DNA of 64,000 nt from Epithemia pelagica (GCA_946965045.2 OX337237.1:1302001-1366000), one strand, 5' to 3'; shown: positions 48,701 to 58,535, counted from the first letter of the stretch. Numbers and translations: made by a program. Notes: a model not told the origin generated them from the sequence alone.

Positions 48701-50603
48701 CCTTGACAATTAAGGATCCAACTTTCGCACCCGCTTTTTTCGCCGGTCCTCCTGCAAGGACCGTTCTCACCACCGTACGTTCCAAAACATTTTCCACTGT
48801 CAAACCAAGCATTTCGCGTTCGATTTTCACAAGATATTCTCCCGGTCGGAGACCCATACTGTCTTTATTTTTGTTGGAAGTTGTTGTCGATTCCGATGCA
48901 ACAGTGGTATCATCTTCGTCGACGCCACCATTTTTTGTTTTGCCTCGAAAACTGGCCATGATGGTAGATGATGATTTCTTGGACGAATCCGTCATCCCAA
49001 ATGTTGTGGTGGAAGCACGTCGAAACATACCAAACATGGAAGAGACAGCTGCTCGTCCAGGAGATGACATACTGGACATGGTGGTCGACATGCTCCTTTT
49101 TTGCGCTTTGGTTTGTTCGGTATCCTCCTCTGCGCTCAAGTCAACAGAGGCTACAGCGGCCGCCGCAGCGGCGGCCATATCCATAGGATCGTTTGCCGTT
49201 GGGGGCGTCTCGGCTTCACGAATACAGCAAGCGCGAAAAAAGGCCAATGTCGCGTCGCCTTTGACCGACGTACAAGGAGGTAATAAATCGGGAACCACCA
49301 CTGACGTTTCTGTTTCGTAGTCCTCCTTCACCTGATCGTTTCTACCAGGGCTACCAACGGATGATTCCGTGTCGGCGTCCAAGGCAGTCTCCGTGGTTCG
49401 ATCCCCTTCACCGGATGCGGTGGAAGTGGTAGAAGTTTTGCGATGACGAGGTAACATGTTCAACAACGACTCGTACGCTCCTTCTACTTTCTTCAACACG
49501 GACAGAATACGTTCCGCTGCCAATATGGATAGTTCTTCTTCATTTTTTGCCTTTTCGTTATCTTTTGCCTCTGGTGGATCATCACCACGGATCGGTTGTT
49601 TGGCAGCGCCACTAGAATCAGACCCACTGCTATTGTTGCCATTTCCATCTTCCTCTTCCTCAATACATTGGAAATACTCCAACAAAAGTAAGTGCTGTAG
49701 AAAACAAGTATTGTCTCCTCTTGTCAAATGATCTACAAAACTCGAGAGAGCCGAAGAGGACGACGACGAGGTTTCTTGAGTTGTGGCTCGTGCCTGCAAG
49801 TGACGTTGTAAATCTTTGAAGCGAACGCGCTTCCATTGGGGTGTATCCGGTGGATCATTTTGATTGGCCGGATCCTCATTTCCAGAGCTACCCAAAAAGG
49901 TTTGCGCCACCGCCCGAGCTTGCGCTGCGGCTTCGGCGGGTGATTTGTGGTTGGCGGTGGCTGCCGCAGCTACGGCTGCCAAAGCAACAGCGGCTTTACT
50001 CGTCACATCGTCGTCATCGTCAGCACTGCCCGGGGAAACATTTCCAGAAAGCGTACCGCCAGAGGATGACAAAGTGCCCCCAGGAGAACCAGAAGGTGAT
50101 TGGATTGGATTGTCAAGTTTTTCTTCGGGAGGGTCCTTCTGAGGGGACGAGGGTAGTTTGACGATATGTGGTTGTGGCGTTCGCGAATCTTGTGCAGCAT
50201 TGTTGTTACTCGACTGTTGCGCAAGAGACTGATCATTATTGGAAGCACCTGAAGTGCTGTATCGGTTCACCAAAGCAGCTGTAATTCCTCCATCGTTTGA
50301 AAGACCTCCTGGTTGAATTTCTGTCGCATGTGGTGTAGGAGGTGGTGGCGGTGGCGGCGGAGGAGGAACAGCGACGGAGGCATTTGGCAATGAATTCATC
50401 TCCTCCTTATTCAACTGCACCTGTTCTGTCAGAGACGGATCTTGTAAGTTGCTAGGAAGGTCGCTCAGTGTTCCATTCAGGCCAGATTTTGCTTTGACAC
50501 CATCAGTTGTATCCGAGATATGAGCGACGGTGGAAGAGGAAGCATCTTCTTGCGATGACCCGCTTCCTTCACCCTGTAAAGGGTCAGCAGCTTCTGAAGC
50601 CAT
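45705..50603 (-). CDS. Large PDZ plus HEAT-repeat protein (phosphatase-scaffold-like)
   Basis: 1,632 residues from the ATG at 50603 (MASEAADP). The N-terminal 580 residues are low complexity with a polyproline run near 85, Ala-rich and Ser/Thr/Asp-rich stretches. A PDZ domain follows (about 583-665: EYLVKIEREMLGLTVENV, GPAKKAGAKVGSLIVKVGN). After a second proline-rich patch near 870, the C-terminal 600 residues are HEAT repeats (for example WSSVVIDVLLGLLSDPDERV, PLVQKLLNDQDPEVTSAALR) most like PP2A A-subunit or PP4 regulatory subunit 1. It probably acts as a scaffold tying a phosphatase or similar partner to PDZ ligands; the partner is unknown. It is a single uninterrupted frame. Confidence 0.8.
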   Translation of the reverse strand: MASEAADPLQGEGSGSSQEDASSSTVAHISDTTDGVKAKSGLNGTLSDLPSNLQDPSLTEQVQLNKEEMNSLPNASVAVPPPPPPPPPPTPHATEIQPGGLSNDGGITAALVNRYSTSGASNNDQSLAQQSSNNNAAQDSRTPQPHIVKLPSSPQKDPPEEKLDNPIQSPSGSPGGTLSSSGGTLSGNVSPGSADDDDDVTSKAAVALAAVAAAATANHKSPAEAAAQARAVAQTFLGSSGNEDPANQNDPPDTPQWKRVRFKDLQRHLQARATTQETSSSSSSALSSFVDHLTRGDNTCFLQHLLLLEYFQCIEEEEDGNGNNSSGSDSSGAAKQPIRGDDPPEAKDNEKAKNEEELSILAAERILSVLKKVEGAYESLLNMLPRHRKTSTTSTASGEGDRTTETALDADTESSVGSPGRNDQVKEDYETETSVVVPDLLPPCTSVKGDATLAFFRACCIREAETPPTANDPMDMAAAAAAAVASVDLSAEEDTEQTKAQKRSMSTTMSSMSSPGRAAVSSMFGMFRRASTTTFGMTDSSKKSSSTIMASFRGKTKNGGVDEDDTTVASESTTTSNKNKDSMGLRPGEYLVKIEREMLGLTVENVLERTVVRTVLAGGPAKKAGAKVGSLIVKVGNIETKNLTHFETIDELRQSQRPLMLVLKQLSEESLRSAREEMGRLIRGAGFGTVLVRGPGFGTTVDGNTQQTPHNRMSAENSTSQDAGPTGDVVRPLIAADLRLDAFTTYIRRRLVSANHNHNKKEEGVARAADKLIWILTLFVFGLEREIHILPEDTTTRNSGQQSQHQHGSHLYQHTLKEYTDAAKSAAKVLLDFTRKRTNSSPNKGGNSSNPSDAPVEQPRRRKGGHPPPPPPLPGRGGLRRGKGRANLEDSNIAHEKPLLQIGDVLQRTRTFLADTTSPPAALLRGEVIALLCDILDVDTEMEMSEEDSISATSGPQAGPINDLGSAGSLLKLIVLNCPIMRSPICEEISGRVETMDPEFAEELRRKLGKKDFYTSQELHRLHAGNRFLAVVHRLAASRSMSARITACSLGPVIWGHLNFPHQLQLRGVITRALHDVEVLVRKATANVLHEIAELVFDARCVPWLVLMCERSMTDPEPQMRSAAMTLTWHLAEHLPNTFVGDASQGSRYLRRLPDRNDPIFADVYLLQCKLLPVATRLAEDRSPSVRLAVAAQCDRLCDALGDHWSSVVIDVLLGLLSDPDERVRCEAVMCVPRLAGIVLLSSPPGASVSEVSILEALVPASIRLQNDTVAVVRVALASAAGELLTLLVALQGRVEEGLSPSPDPSSPLPEVYRRYKKQVDERLVPLVQKLLNDQDPEVTSAALRAVTNASRRSTTIPSSQRHRHQSVASVDDDSASVTSMHSHASRENRQPVFLPVLSEVQVLRLLPTLSELADSKQWRVRQSAVEIVPALLGCTQKLETRTEISHLCVRLMSDKVDEVRKTAAECLCMGGSSLGSHGEDASAEWFHRIVIPAIRRCATHPNSKQRLLSLKMIEILLLNGACPTKWKPQNDGGTMSSASPTSELVATALSLCDDRIANVRLNVGRILESVLHVLGSEDLSNVVECVGRQLHDEQTKGRDRDVIFFASRCSTRAKALREEMVGEVSSTLVAL

Positions 50604-50783
50604 CAAGTCACTACGTCGTTTCTTTCAATGGGGATGACCAATGCCTAGTTCACGATAAAAAGACCATAACCATTCGCATTGCAGTATCAGCAACGCAAGA
50701 CATGCTATTCCGAAAGGAGACGTTGGATGGCAGAGATGGACGGAATATCCACGACACATAAACTATGATGACAATAGCAAATA

Positions 50784-51388
50784 AGGGCTGGGTAAGCCGA
50801 TCCATGTTCGGCTAGGTAGGCTCAGTACAAAACCTACGTAGAGTACACAAAATCTCATAGTTGACGTCACGCCGGAAATGGTCGGAATTTCAAAAAAATG
50901 CAAAAACGCTCGACAATGATGGCGAGATCCGGTGACCCCGTATGCATTCATCCATGCATCGCATAAACATCCAACCACCGTAAGTCCTTTGCCTTTACCT
51001 TTGAAATTGTTGTCTGAAATTACAGAAGATTTGCCAAGTTGGCTGAAAAGGTACGCTGATTTTTCTGCAGTGATGAAATCGAACGACTGCCCTAACTCAC
51101 TCATTTTTCAATGCTGACTCGACCGAATTGAAACCATAGTTGAACTAGTAGTAAAGAGTCTTATTCTAAAAGCGGTTTAGGTGAGCTCTATTATTGAGGA
51201 AGTTATGGCCATGGGGGTGATGGCTTCCACCATTGTCGAGCGATTTGCATTGTTTCTCGTGGCAGCAAGTTTTCAGTTTGCGACTCGGTGTGACCATCCG
51301 CCCCACTTCTTACACAGACGAAAATAGTACTACGTAGGTTAATGTACTGAGCCTACTTAGCCGAACATGGATCGGCTTACCCAGCCCT
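50784..51388. mobile_element. MITE with about 60-bp terminal inverted repeats and TA target duplication
   Basis: The left end AGGGCTGGGTAAGCCGATCC (50784) matches the inverted right end (51388) over about 60 bp with three or four mismatches. TA flanks both sides (50782-50783 and 51389-51390). The 605-bp element has no transposase, so it is non-autonomous. TA and end type suggest Tc1/mariner or PIF/Harbinger mobilisation. A 113-residue minus-strand frame (50763-51104) runs out through its left end and is probably not a gene. It sits in the divergent region between the HEAT-repeat gene and the next gene. Confidence 0.88.
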
Positions 51389-51488
51389 TACTATTTTGAT
51401 CTTGGCTTTTACTTATTCTTATATATTGCATCTCAGTATATGTCTAACACTGGAAATGACTGTCACTTCGGAGTAGCTCACACTTCGC

Positions 51489-52625
51489 ATGCCAGTGGAT
51501 GTGCTCACGCGATTCGATTCTATATACTGTACTATAGATCCGTTACGCGCAATAATTGCGAATCGCCGAGCGAGCTATCATCCATTGACAGAATTGTCAC
51601 GCTCACTTTTTCTGGACGCAGAACTCGCCCTATTCTTGGCGAGGTCTCCAATTTGTAGACTGCAGTCACTCTCGCGGTGGACAACATGGCAGAACGAAGT
51701 ACACCCATCCAAAGATCCTAAGCAATCGGATAAAGCAACAACCATGCCGTACTTTTATGAGGAGAGAACCTGTCGTAGCAGCGATATTCATCTCTGTATC
51801 CAATGCGACGAGGAAGTGACCAAACACTCCATGAAGGAATGTGGGCAATGTCAAGATATTCTTTGCATGACATGCACTCATCAGCTCGATTGCCACATGT
51901 GTTTGGAAAAAGAAGCCAATCCATCCACTCAAGGGACCAAGCTCAAGACCCAGAGCGACTGCCTACCACCCCTTCCAGTCGTTCCCACATGCTGTCAAGC
52001 CTGTCTCCACCACTGCGAACATTGTCATCGCAACTTTCACAGTTTATGCTATGAACACCACATCCAACACTGCCAGGCTGCTGTCAACAAATCCACTGCC
52101 GACTCGATACAACATTCCGAAGAAGAAAAGAAAACTGACGATGATGATGTAGAAGTAGACGACGACGATGATGATGATCATGACGATGAAAGGAGTATTT
52201 CCACGAAGCAACAAGATGAATTGGCAAGAGCAGACTCTGTCATTCGTTCCAAGCAAAGAGTTGTTAAGAAACTGAGAGCGAAGCTAGAAAAGATCGAAGA
52301 CTATCTTCAGGATGCCGAAGAAGAGTTAGCAGATGCCAAGGCCGAAAAGGTCATTCTGGAAGGCAACCTGCTCAAGGCCCAACGGCAAAGGAGACGACAA
52401 GAACGAGAGAAGAGCCGAAAACAGGGGTTCAGAAATGGACAGAAGTATCCGAATGGAAATGGTAAGAGAAATCAAGGTCGGGTTTTGCAAGAAATGTCGG
52501 AACCCAATATACCACAACCAAATCTGGATTTCTCAGGTGAAAAGATCATCAATCAACATCAAGTCCGTGTCGCATCCTGCAAAATGTATCATCGTCCAAA
52601 GGACTTTGCTGATATTCATCAATGA
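51489..52625 (+). CDS. Cysteine-rich zinc-binding coiled-coil protein
   Basis: 378 residues from 51489; the ATG at 51744 (MPYFYEERTC) starts directly before the conserved part and may be the true start. Paired cysteines and histidines (CIQCDEE, CGQCQDILCMTC, CHMCLE, CCQACLHHCEHCHRNFHSLCYEHH) fit zinc-finger modules of RING or B-box type, though the spacing is not classical. An Asp-rich run follows (EVDDDDDDDHDDE), then a coiled coil (about 240-305) and a basic region. This resembles tripartite-motif-like scaffolds or ubiquitin-ligase adaptors; no function is proven. The start is about 100 bp from the MITE. Confidence 0.65.
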   Translation: MPVDVLTRFDSIYCTIDPLRAIIANRRASYHPLTELSRSLFLDAELALFLARSPICRLQSLSRWTTWQNEVHPSKDPKQSDKATTMPYFYEERTCRSSDIHLCIQCDEEVTKHSMKECGQCQDILCMTCTHQLDCHMCLEKEANPSTQGTKLKTQSDCLPPLPVVPTCCQACLHHCEHCHRNFHSLCYEHHIQHCQAAVNKSTADSIQHSEEEKKTDDDDVEVDDDDDDDHDDERSISTKQQDELARADSVIRSKQRVVKKLRAKLEKIEDYLQDAEEELADAKAEKVILEGNLLKAQRQRRRQEREKSRKQGFRNGQKYPNGNGKRNQGRVLQEMSEPNIPQPNLDFSGEKIINQHQVRVASCKMYHRPKDFADIHQ

Positions 52626-53045
52626 GCTGGCGGCTAGCATAAACGAGGCATTAGAAGTTGGAGCATCAACTTTAGCAACAAAGGGAAAATACAGTTTTTT
52701 CTTTAATTCATAATCTTAGATCCATTTTGGCCAACGACTCTCATTGGCGCATTCCTAGGGAGTAAGCCCACACAACAGGATATCTGCTGTTCCGAGCATC
52801 TGAAGACTCTTTCAATGACACTTTGCGGTCGGGTGAGTGCAGCTATCAAACGATGCCCTCTGGCTAACGGGTTTTCCCTTCCATGAAGGAAACCATGCAC
52901 ACGAGAACACCAGAAATGCAACTATCGGCATGATCAACTCGAAGGCGATGCCGATTCCCATCATCGCCACGAACCAACATGGCAGATCTCGTGTTTGCTT
53001 CAACAAGAAAAAGAGATTTGTCTGTATAGTGACCATGTAACTACG
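52626..53045. other. Region with a possible small membrane-protein frame
   Basis: A 74-residue minus-strand frame (52812-53036, ATG at 53036) has one good hydrophobic helix (GIAFELIMPIVAFLVFSCAWF). It may be a further exon of the multipass protein to its right or a chance frame. Otherwise nothing is recognised. Confidence 0.3.
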
Positions 53046-54285
53046 TCATGGTGAACCTGTTCCGTTCGAAACGGCGTTGTTCTCGTCACGGCACACGTTG
53101 TCTTGATCATTGGTATCGTTTGGAGGAGAAGCAAGTGATACTGACCTTGTCGTGTCATTTTGGTCCGCGTGATCAAACTTTGCTGGGCGAAAAAGTAAGT
53201 AGGTCGCAAACACACCGGCTATTACCCAAGCAATAATCACTCGTTGACAAAGACACGTTCGTCACAAAACTGCTGTCGTTCGGCAAACGTTCTGTCATCA
53301 CAGACTTCGATGCCCATAATGGTATTGCTTGGCACACTCCGTTCTCGTTGTAACACAATTTCAGATGCGTAAATGAGCATTTGAATGGTATATACAGCCA
53401 ACAACACACTGGCCGCCAAGAACAAAAAGATTTTGGTTCCATTCACGACGCGCACCGTCGTACTCCAGTGTTTCCAATTAGTTTCTAACAAGAGGTAGAG
53501 AGATCCACCAATAGCAACCACAAACAATAAGCCCAGAATGGCCAGGGAGAGTGCACTCAACGTCACATTGACGTCGTCCAAAATATCCAGAACGGGCGGA
53601 GGAAAGGCCACAACCATCCATTGAGAATACACCACCAAGGATGGATAGTCCTCCAATAGAAAAATGGAGGCTTCCGAAAAAACAAGACAATACAAGACTG
53701 CAAAGACCCTTTGATTCTTGAGACTGAAGGACGACGGACGAGGTTTGATCCAAAATGGGTGCCAGTTGATACCATCTCAAAACAAGAGAGTGGTGCCGCG
53801 AAAATCTACCAAACGACCCAGAATCAAACCAACCTGTCGTTGTTTGTTTGTGTTCAAAATGCGTACAGAAGAACGCAAGAATAGAACTTTCTGTCAGGCC
53901 ATATGCCGTTTCACAACATGGTCACAGGGATTGCACGTTCTATCGCGATACGCACCAACAGTAAGATAGCGTAGTAAATTGCATCAGCTTCCGCAAAGAG
54001 TCGACTGACAAGAACGATATCGACAACTGCGTTGACCAAATCCAAAGCATCGAACAGAATGGAAATGTAAATGATGGTAAAGACTGCATCAGGTGCATTG
54101 GGGTCAACGGAGAAGGACCGCGCAGTCATTCGACGCCACAAGCGTGGTTGAGAAGGGGCGGAAGAGAGGGCGTTGGTTCGAGAAGATGACGCCCTGGCTT
54201 CTTCCGGCAACAAATCTGCATTGCAAGTTAATAGTGTCAAGAAATGTAACACGATGCGTCGCATCAATTTGGTCAAGTATCCCAT
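53046..54285 (-). CDS. Multipass membrane protein, two exons plus a probable frameshift
   Basis: Exon 1 starts at the ATG 54285 (MGYLTKLMRR) with a signal-like hydrophobic start and two hydrophobic segments (FTIIYISILFDALDLV, AIYYAILLLVRIAI). A candidate intron, 53776-53936, has GT at 53936-53935 and a TTTTGAG acceptor; splicing joins ...IE to GINWHPFWIKPRP. Exon 2 (from 53775) gives three more helices (LSALSLAILGLLFVVAIGG, KIFLFLAASVLLAVYTI). Near 53249 the frame breaks: adding one base to the AAA at 53249-53251 joins FCDERVF to a last helix (IIAWVIAGVFATYLLF) and a hydrophilic tail ending at 53046. No family is recognised. The join is inferred. Confidence 0.5.
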
Positions 54286-54701
54286 CCTTTATCGTTGCCT
54301 TCGGCGCTGTGAATTGATCTCTATGATGAAAATGAATAAGCCCCGATTGTTGACCTCTCGTGACGTCTTGCTCTCCAGGTTCTCGAAGATCCAGTTTTGC
54401 CGTATTACTTATTTCCAATTTAGAAAAATACAAGATTGTGCCATCTCTGTTGAGCACCACAGCTGCTGATGCGCATTGGAGAGAGTTGGAAATTGGAACG
54501 AATCGCTGATCCGGAACAAAAGCAAAAGAGATCTGGTGGAGTCTTGCTGGTAGCTGGGGTTTGCGCTGTCGCTCACGGCAAAAGTCAAATCGCGCAAAGC
54601 TGCAAGCTGTAACGCACGACGGGCGCGCAGACGACCCCAAAACCCAGAGGGCAGCAGCTCAAGCACCATTTTTTTCTCCAACGAAAGCGTGACAATTGAC
54701 C
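54286..54701. promoter_or_regulatory. Divergent upstream region of the membrane-protein and GT41 genes
   Basis: About 416 bp between two outward-facing starts. A long minus-strand frame (54104-54640) overlaps exon 1 of the membrane protein in another frame and is judged spurious. No clear motif was seen. Confidence 0.4.
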
Positions 54702-57371
54702 ATGACGATGGTGATGCGCCGGTCGTTTTGTCGCTTGATGGCGATTGTGGCCATTTTCATCATGGGTATTGGAATTCACATGGTGAATGGTGATTCCAGT
54801 GGACAATCCACTTCATTCTCGAGTTCTTGGAAGGATCGGCTTGAAAAGGAACAAGACAAACGGTATCGTGGAAGGACGGACGCCGATACCAAAGGGCCTC
54901 GTGGGAAGGACTGGGGAGATGCTTACTTCGAACAAGAGATGTACGAAGAAGCCTCCAATAACTACTGGGCAGCTGTCTTGTTTCATACGCAAACTCCGAT
55001 GGACTTGACGTATGATGTGCAGGAAGTATTTGGCAAGTTTTTGCAATGCTACAACTTACAAGGCAAACCGGTCGATGGCTTGGCGTTTGTGAGCATGGAA
55101 TCATTTCGTCGAGGCCAAAAAGAAATGGGAAAATCATTTCTGGAACAAGCTCTTGAAATGGATCCCAACAACGCGAAAGCGCTTGCTGTAAAGCGAGAAT
55201 TTGTCTACAAGATTCAGCAAAGTAATGCTGGTCCGACTGCTCCGGCTCGATCCTCCGCTAAAACAGGATCGGCTAATCAAGCACAACAATCGAACCTCAA
55301 AACACAGAAGACCACAAACAAAAAGTCGGATCCCCTGAGTGGCAAAACTCCGGAACAATTATACGAAGTTGCCAGCAAGCATTTCTCGAACAAGGAATAC
55401 GAAAAATGCGCCGATACATTCGAACGTTCCTGTCAAGAATCAGGTGAAACACTCGGACCATCTTGTGCCAATGCTGTGTACTGCCGAAACATGATTGTGG
55501 ATTGGGGCTTCAACGGAACCCAATTTGACGACGACATGGAACGCATCGCTTTGATCACCGAGCAAGAAGCCTTGCTTTTTCGATACGATACAATCACAAT
55601 GCAGAATCGTTTTCTAGATGTGGTGGAGACACAATCGGATGGAGATTTAGAGGGAACATTTAATGATACCTCTGTTCGAAGTTTTGGTTGGCAGCGAGCC
55701 ACGTCGGTCCATCCGCACATGATGCTGGGCTATCCCTTGGATAATTCCTTGTTGAAACGATATGTCGCCGAATCCGTCGCCTACCTTGACGAAATGATGG
55801 CCCGAGCAGCTTCTAGTGGTGTGGACCAAAGTAGTCAACTGCCTCCCTTACCCGAAGGCTTGCCCTATCCGACTGATCCTGAACCGTGGGTACAAGAGAA
55901 GGCACAAGCGGATCCATCGTCTTACCGAATCCGTGTGGGTTTTGTTGGATCCGGCTTTAACTCCAAAGCTGTCATGTATTTGTCTCATGATATGTTTCGC
56001 TTCTTTGATAAGGATCGGTTCGAAATCCATGTATTCTCATTTGGGCTTCCGGACAGTCCCTATTTTATCAAGTTTGGAATGCGCGGTGTGGATTGGAGGA
56101 AACGTGTACAATCCAATGTAGAACACTTCCACGATTTGCGACATTTGGTTCACGATCATGTTCAAGCAGCTCAGTATATTCGAGACCAAGGCATTCACAT
56201 GCTAATTGAGTGGGATGGTTATGCCCGACAAGGAGAACGTGCTCAAGGGTTATTTGCGTTACGCCCTGCACCCATTCAAATGTTGCATCAAGAATACTTG
56301 GGAACCAGTGGTGCTCTGTATGTCGACTACCACTTTACCGATGCTATCACTTCTCCTATGAAGGAGACGGAACAGTTCTTTACCGAGAAGCTCATTTATA
56401 TGCCGAATCATTTCTTTAGCAAGGGGCATGCTATGCAAGCTGAAGTGCATGCTCCTAGCTATGAGTACGCTCCACGTGAAGAAGGAAGTGATAGGGATGG
56501 CGACGATGAGCCAGACTATAAACTTGGAACAGGATCTCCTCAGGAGAATCGATGTTTATCACCCCGTCACGTTGGACCGAGTGAGGTTTCTTTTGTCTTT
56601 TGCAACTTTAACAAACTGTTAAAGAACAACCCCGAAACCGTTCGTAGCTGGATCCGAATCTTACGCGAGGTACCAGATTCCATTCTTTGTTTGTTGGAAA
56701 ATCCATCGACTGGAACAGATTACTTTAGCAAGTTCGTCCATGAAGCTGCGGGAACCTCAAAGAAACAATCGAATTCCGCCCAAAATCCTTGGGAGAACTT
56801 TGTGCCAGGTGATGGTGACGAGTTGAATAGTCGCATCCATTTCCTTCCATGGGAGAAGAATCCTTTTGATTACCAAAGGCGAAATTTTGATCTCTGCAAT
56901 ATAATGCTGGATTCCTTTCCCTACAATGGACACACGGTCGCACAGGATGCCTTGTATGCTGGAGTGCCTATTGTGACTCGCAGTGATGGTTTGGAGATGA
57001 GTTCCCGGGTCAGTACATCAGCCAATGTTGTGTTGGGATTGGATAAGGTCTTGAATGCCTATGGTGGTCCCGTACAATACGAGGACATGGCGATTGCGAT
57101 TGCAACAGATAGCTCCTTGTTCCAAACGACACGAAAAAGTTTGATTGATACGTGTTTGCAGCGCAATCCAATGCATCCATATTGGGATGTACCTCGGTAT
57201 GTCAAGAGCTTTGAAGCAGCACTAGATATAGCCTGGAAAAGGTTCCTGCGAGGCGAGAAACCACAGCACATTGTTCTGCAAGAACCGGAAGAAACCAAAA
57301 GAGGGACGTTCGACGAAGAGATCCTAGCTCATCCTCCAGTGGGACCCCACCTTGTTGAGATGGAGGAGTGA
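54702..57371 (+). CDS. GT41 family glycosyltransferase (O-GlcNAc transferase / SPINDLY-like) with signal peptide
   Basis: About 889 residues from the ATG at 54702 (or 54708/54714). The N-terminus RRSFCRLMAIVAIFIMGIG is a hydrophobic signal sequence or anchor. TPR-like helices span about 60-270. The catalytic region shows IRVGFVGSGFNSKAVMYL (about 410), LIEWDGYARQGERAQ, FCNFNKLLKNNPETVRSW, and the donor-binding NGHTVAQDALYAGVPIVT (about 750). These are the landmarks of OGT/SPY enzymes, which move GlcNAc or fucose from a nucleotide sugar to Ser/Thr. Canonical members are cytosolic or nuclear, so the signal sequence implies a lumenal, EGF-domain-type or novel acceptor. Only a few TPRs precede the catalytic part. 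Confidence 0.85.
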   Translation: MTMVMRRSFCRLMAIVAIFIMGIGIHMVNGDSSGQSTSFSSSWKDRLEKEQDKRYRGRTDADTKGPRGKDWGDAYFEQEMYEEASNNYWAAVLFHTQTPMDLTYDVQEVFGKFLQCYNLQGKPVDGLAFVSMESFRRGQKEMGKSFLEQALEMDPNNAKALAVKREFVYKIQQSNAGPTAPARSSAKTGSANQAQQSNLKTQKTTNKKSDPLSGKTPEQLYEVASKHFSNKEYEKCADTFERSCQESGETLGPSCANAVYCRNMIVDWGFNGTQFDDDMERIALITEQEALLFRYDTITMQNRFLDVVETQSDGDLEGTFNDTSVRSFGWQRATSVHPHMMLGYPLDNSLLKRYVAESVAYLDEMMARAASSGVDQSSQLPPLPEGLPYPTDPEPWVQEKAQADPSSYRIRVGFVGSGFNSKAVMYLSHDMFRFFDKDRFEIHVFSFGLPDSPYFIKFGMRGVDWRKRVQSNVEHFHDLRHLVHDHVQAAQYIRDQGIHMLIEWDGYARQGERAQGLFALRPAPIQMLHQEYLGTSGALYVDYHFTDAITSPMKETEQFFTEKLIYMPNHFFSKGHAMQAEVHAPSYEYAPREEGSDRDGDDEPDYKLGTGSPQENRCLSPRHVGPSEVSFVFCNFNKLLKNNPETVRSWIRILREVPDSILCLLENPSTGTDYFSKFVHEAAGTSKKQSNSAQNPWENFVPGDGDELNSRIHFLPWEKNPFDYQRRNFDLCNIMLDSFPYNGHTVAQDALYAGVPIVTRSDGLEMSSRVSTSANVVLGLDKVLNAYGGPVQYEDMAIAIATDSSLFQTTRKSLIDTCLQRNPMHPYWDVPRYVKSFEAALDIAWKRFLRGEKPQHIVLQEPEETKRGTFDEEILAHPPVGPHLVEMEE

Positions 57372-57632
57372 ACTGGCTTATGGTGGGTTGCTAAGGCCTC
57401 TCCTTCGGCGATATGTTTCCTGTCTCATGCACGAACTTCTAATTTTGAGGGGTTTTAGGGGATAGAGACTATTGGAGTTATTGGTATTATTTGTGGAGAC
57501 GAGATGTGGAGCTTCTCCTATTGCCCTACACGAGAAACCCTTTTTGCAGCCTTACGTTGTATGAACGCATGCTCACCTACAGCGCAATGACAGAAACTCA
57601 GTGGATTATATTGGTCAATCATGCCTTTAAAA

Positions 57633-58535
57633 TCAGTTTTTCTTGGCAACTTCAAGTCGAGAAGGTGCCTTTTTCATTTGTAAGCTTAAAGCAGTCGTAC
57701 GTGCTGCGCGAGCTTCTTCCAGTCTTCCGGCTTCCTCCAGGATCCCGGCCAAGTTTGTGTTGATTTCAGCATACTTCAACGACGTGGGTGACATGGAAAG
57801 TTCCAATGCCTGTGCTTTCTTGAGAAAGTCAATCGCTTTGTCTAAATCTCGTGTGTTGCCATCTTTGGCGTATCCGAGGGCTAAGCATTGATAAACGTCA
57901 ACGTTGAGTGTTTTACGTGGCGGGCTGAGCAGGTCAGCAATGTCTCTGGCTTTTCGAGCAAACTGGAGATGGGTGTGAGATTGACAGTAATTTCCATACA
58001 TGACATAGCTCCGGGCTAGCGATTCTGAATATGGTGCCTTTGCTTGTTTGATTTTAATGGCTTTGAGCATATGATACATCATTTCTTCCTGTTGTTGTGG
58101 AGACCGTTCCAAAACAATAGCAATATTGTGGTGAGTAAAGGCCACACTCAGAGAGTCAGGTTCATTTATTTGCTTTAGTTTCAGCGCGTTTTCCAACAGA
58201 ACCAGCGCCTCTTCGTTCTGATACCGTCCTGCAAAAATACAACCCATATTCTGCATGGTAGTGGACATTAGAGGAGAGTCGGGATCCTTTTCTTCAAGCA
58301 TTGCCATGGATCGCTTAAAGTATACCAATGCTTGGTCCAAGTCACCTTGGCGCCAGCATACTTCGCCGAGTGTGTTCCACGTTTTGGCTAATTCGAGAGA
58401 TTCTGGGTCAGTTTGTAGCAAGATCGTTTCGGCGTTCTGTGCGCTCTTGGTAGCTTGAACAAAGTCTCCCTTCCTATAATAGTGGATGGCATTCTGGTAG
58501 TGCTTTTCTACAGATGTAGATGTTTGATTGCCCAT
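57633..58535 (-). CDS. TPR protein with N-myristoylation motif (paralogue 1)
   Basis: 300 residues from the ATG at 58535. The start MGNQTS fits the N-myristoylation consensus (Gly2, Ser6), which suggests membrane attachment. The rest is TPR repeats of the kinesin-light-chain type, for example WNTLGEVCWRQGDLDQALVYF, MQNMGCIFAGRYQNEEALVLL and NLAGILEEAGRLEEARAARTTAL. It is probably an adaptor that binds a partner protein. It is divergent to the STAND ATPase gene, with 324 bp between starts, and is about 45-50% identical by eye to the gene at 62951-63945. The stop is at 57633-57635. Confidence 0.8.
   Translation of the reverse strand: MGNQTSTSVEKHYQNAIHYYRKGDFVQATKSAQNAETILLQTDPESLELAKTWNTLGEVCWRQGDLDQALVYFKRSMAMLEEKDPDSPLMSTTMQNMGCIFAGRYQNEEALVLLENALKLKQINEPDSLSVAFTHHNIAIVLERSPQQQEEMMYHMLKAIKIKQAKAPYSESLARSYVMYGNYCQSHTHLQFARKARDIADLLSPPRKTLNVDVYQCLALGYAKDGNTRDLDKAIDFLKKAQALELSMSPTSLKYAEINTNLAGILEEAGRLEEARAARTTALSLQMKKAPSRLEVAKKN

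Noticed and set aside
54104-54640. 178-residue minus-strand frame upstream of the membrane protein.
   Set aside because: It overlaps exon 1 of the membrane protein in another frame and lacks domain or membrane signals.
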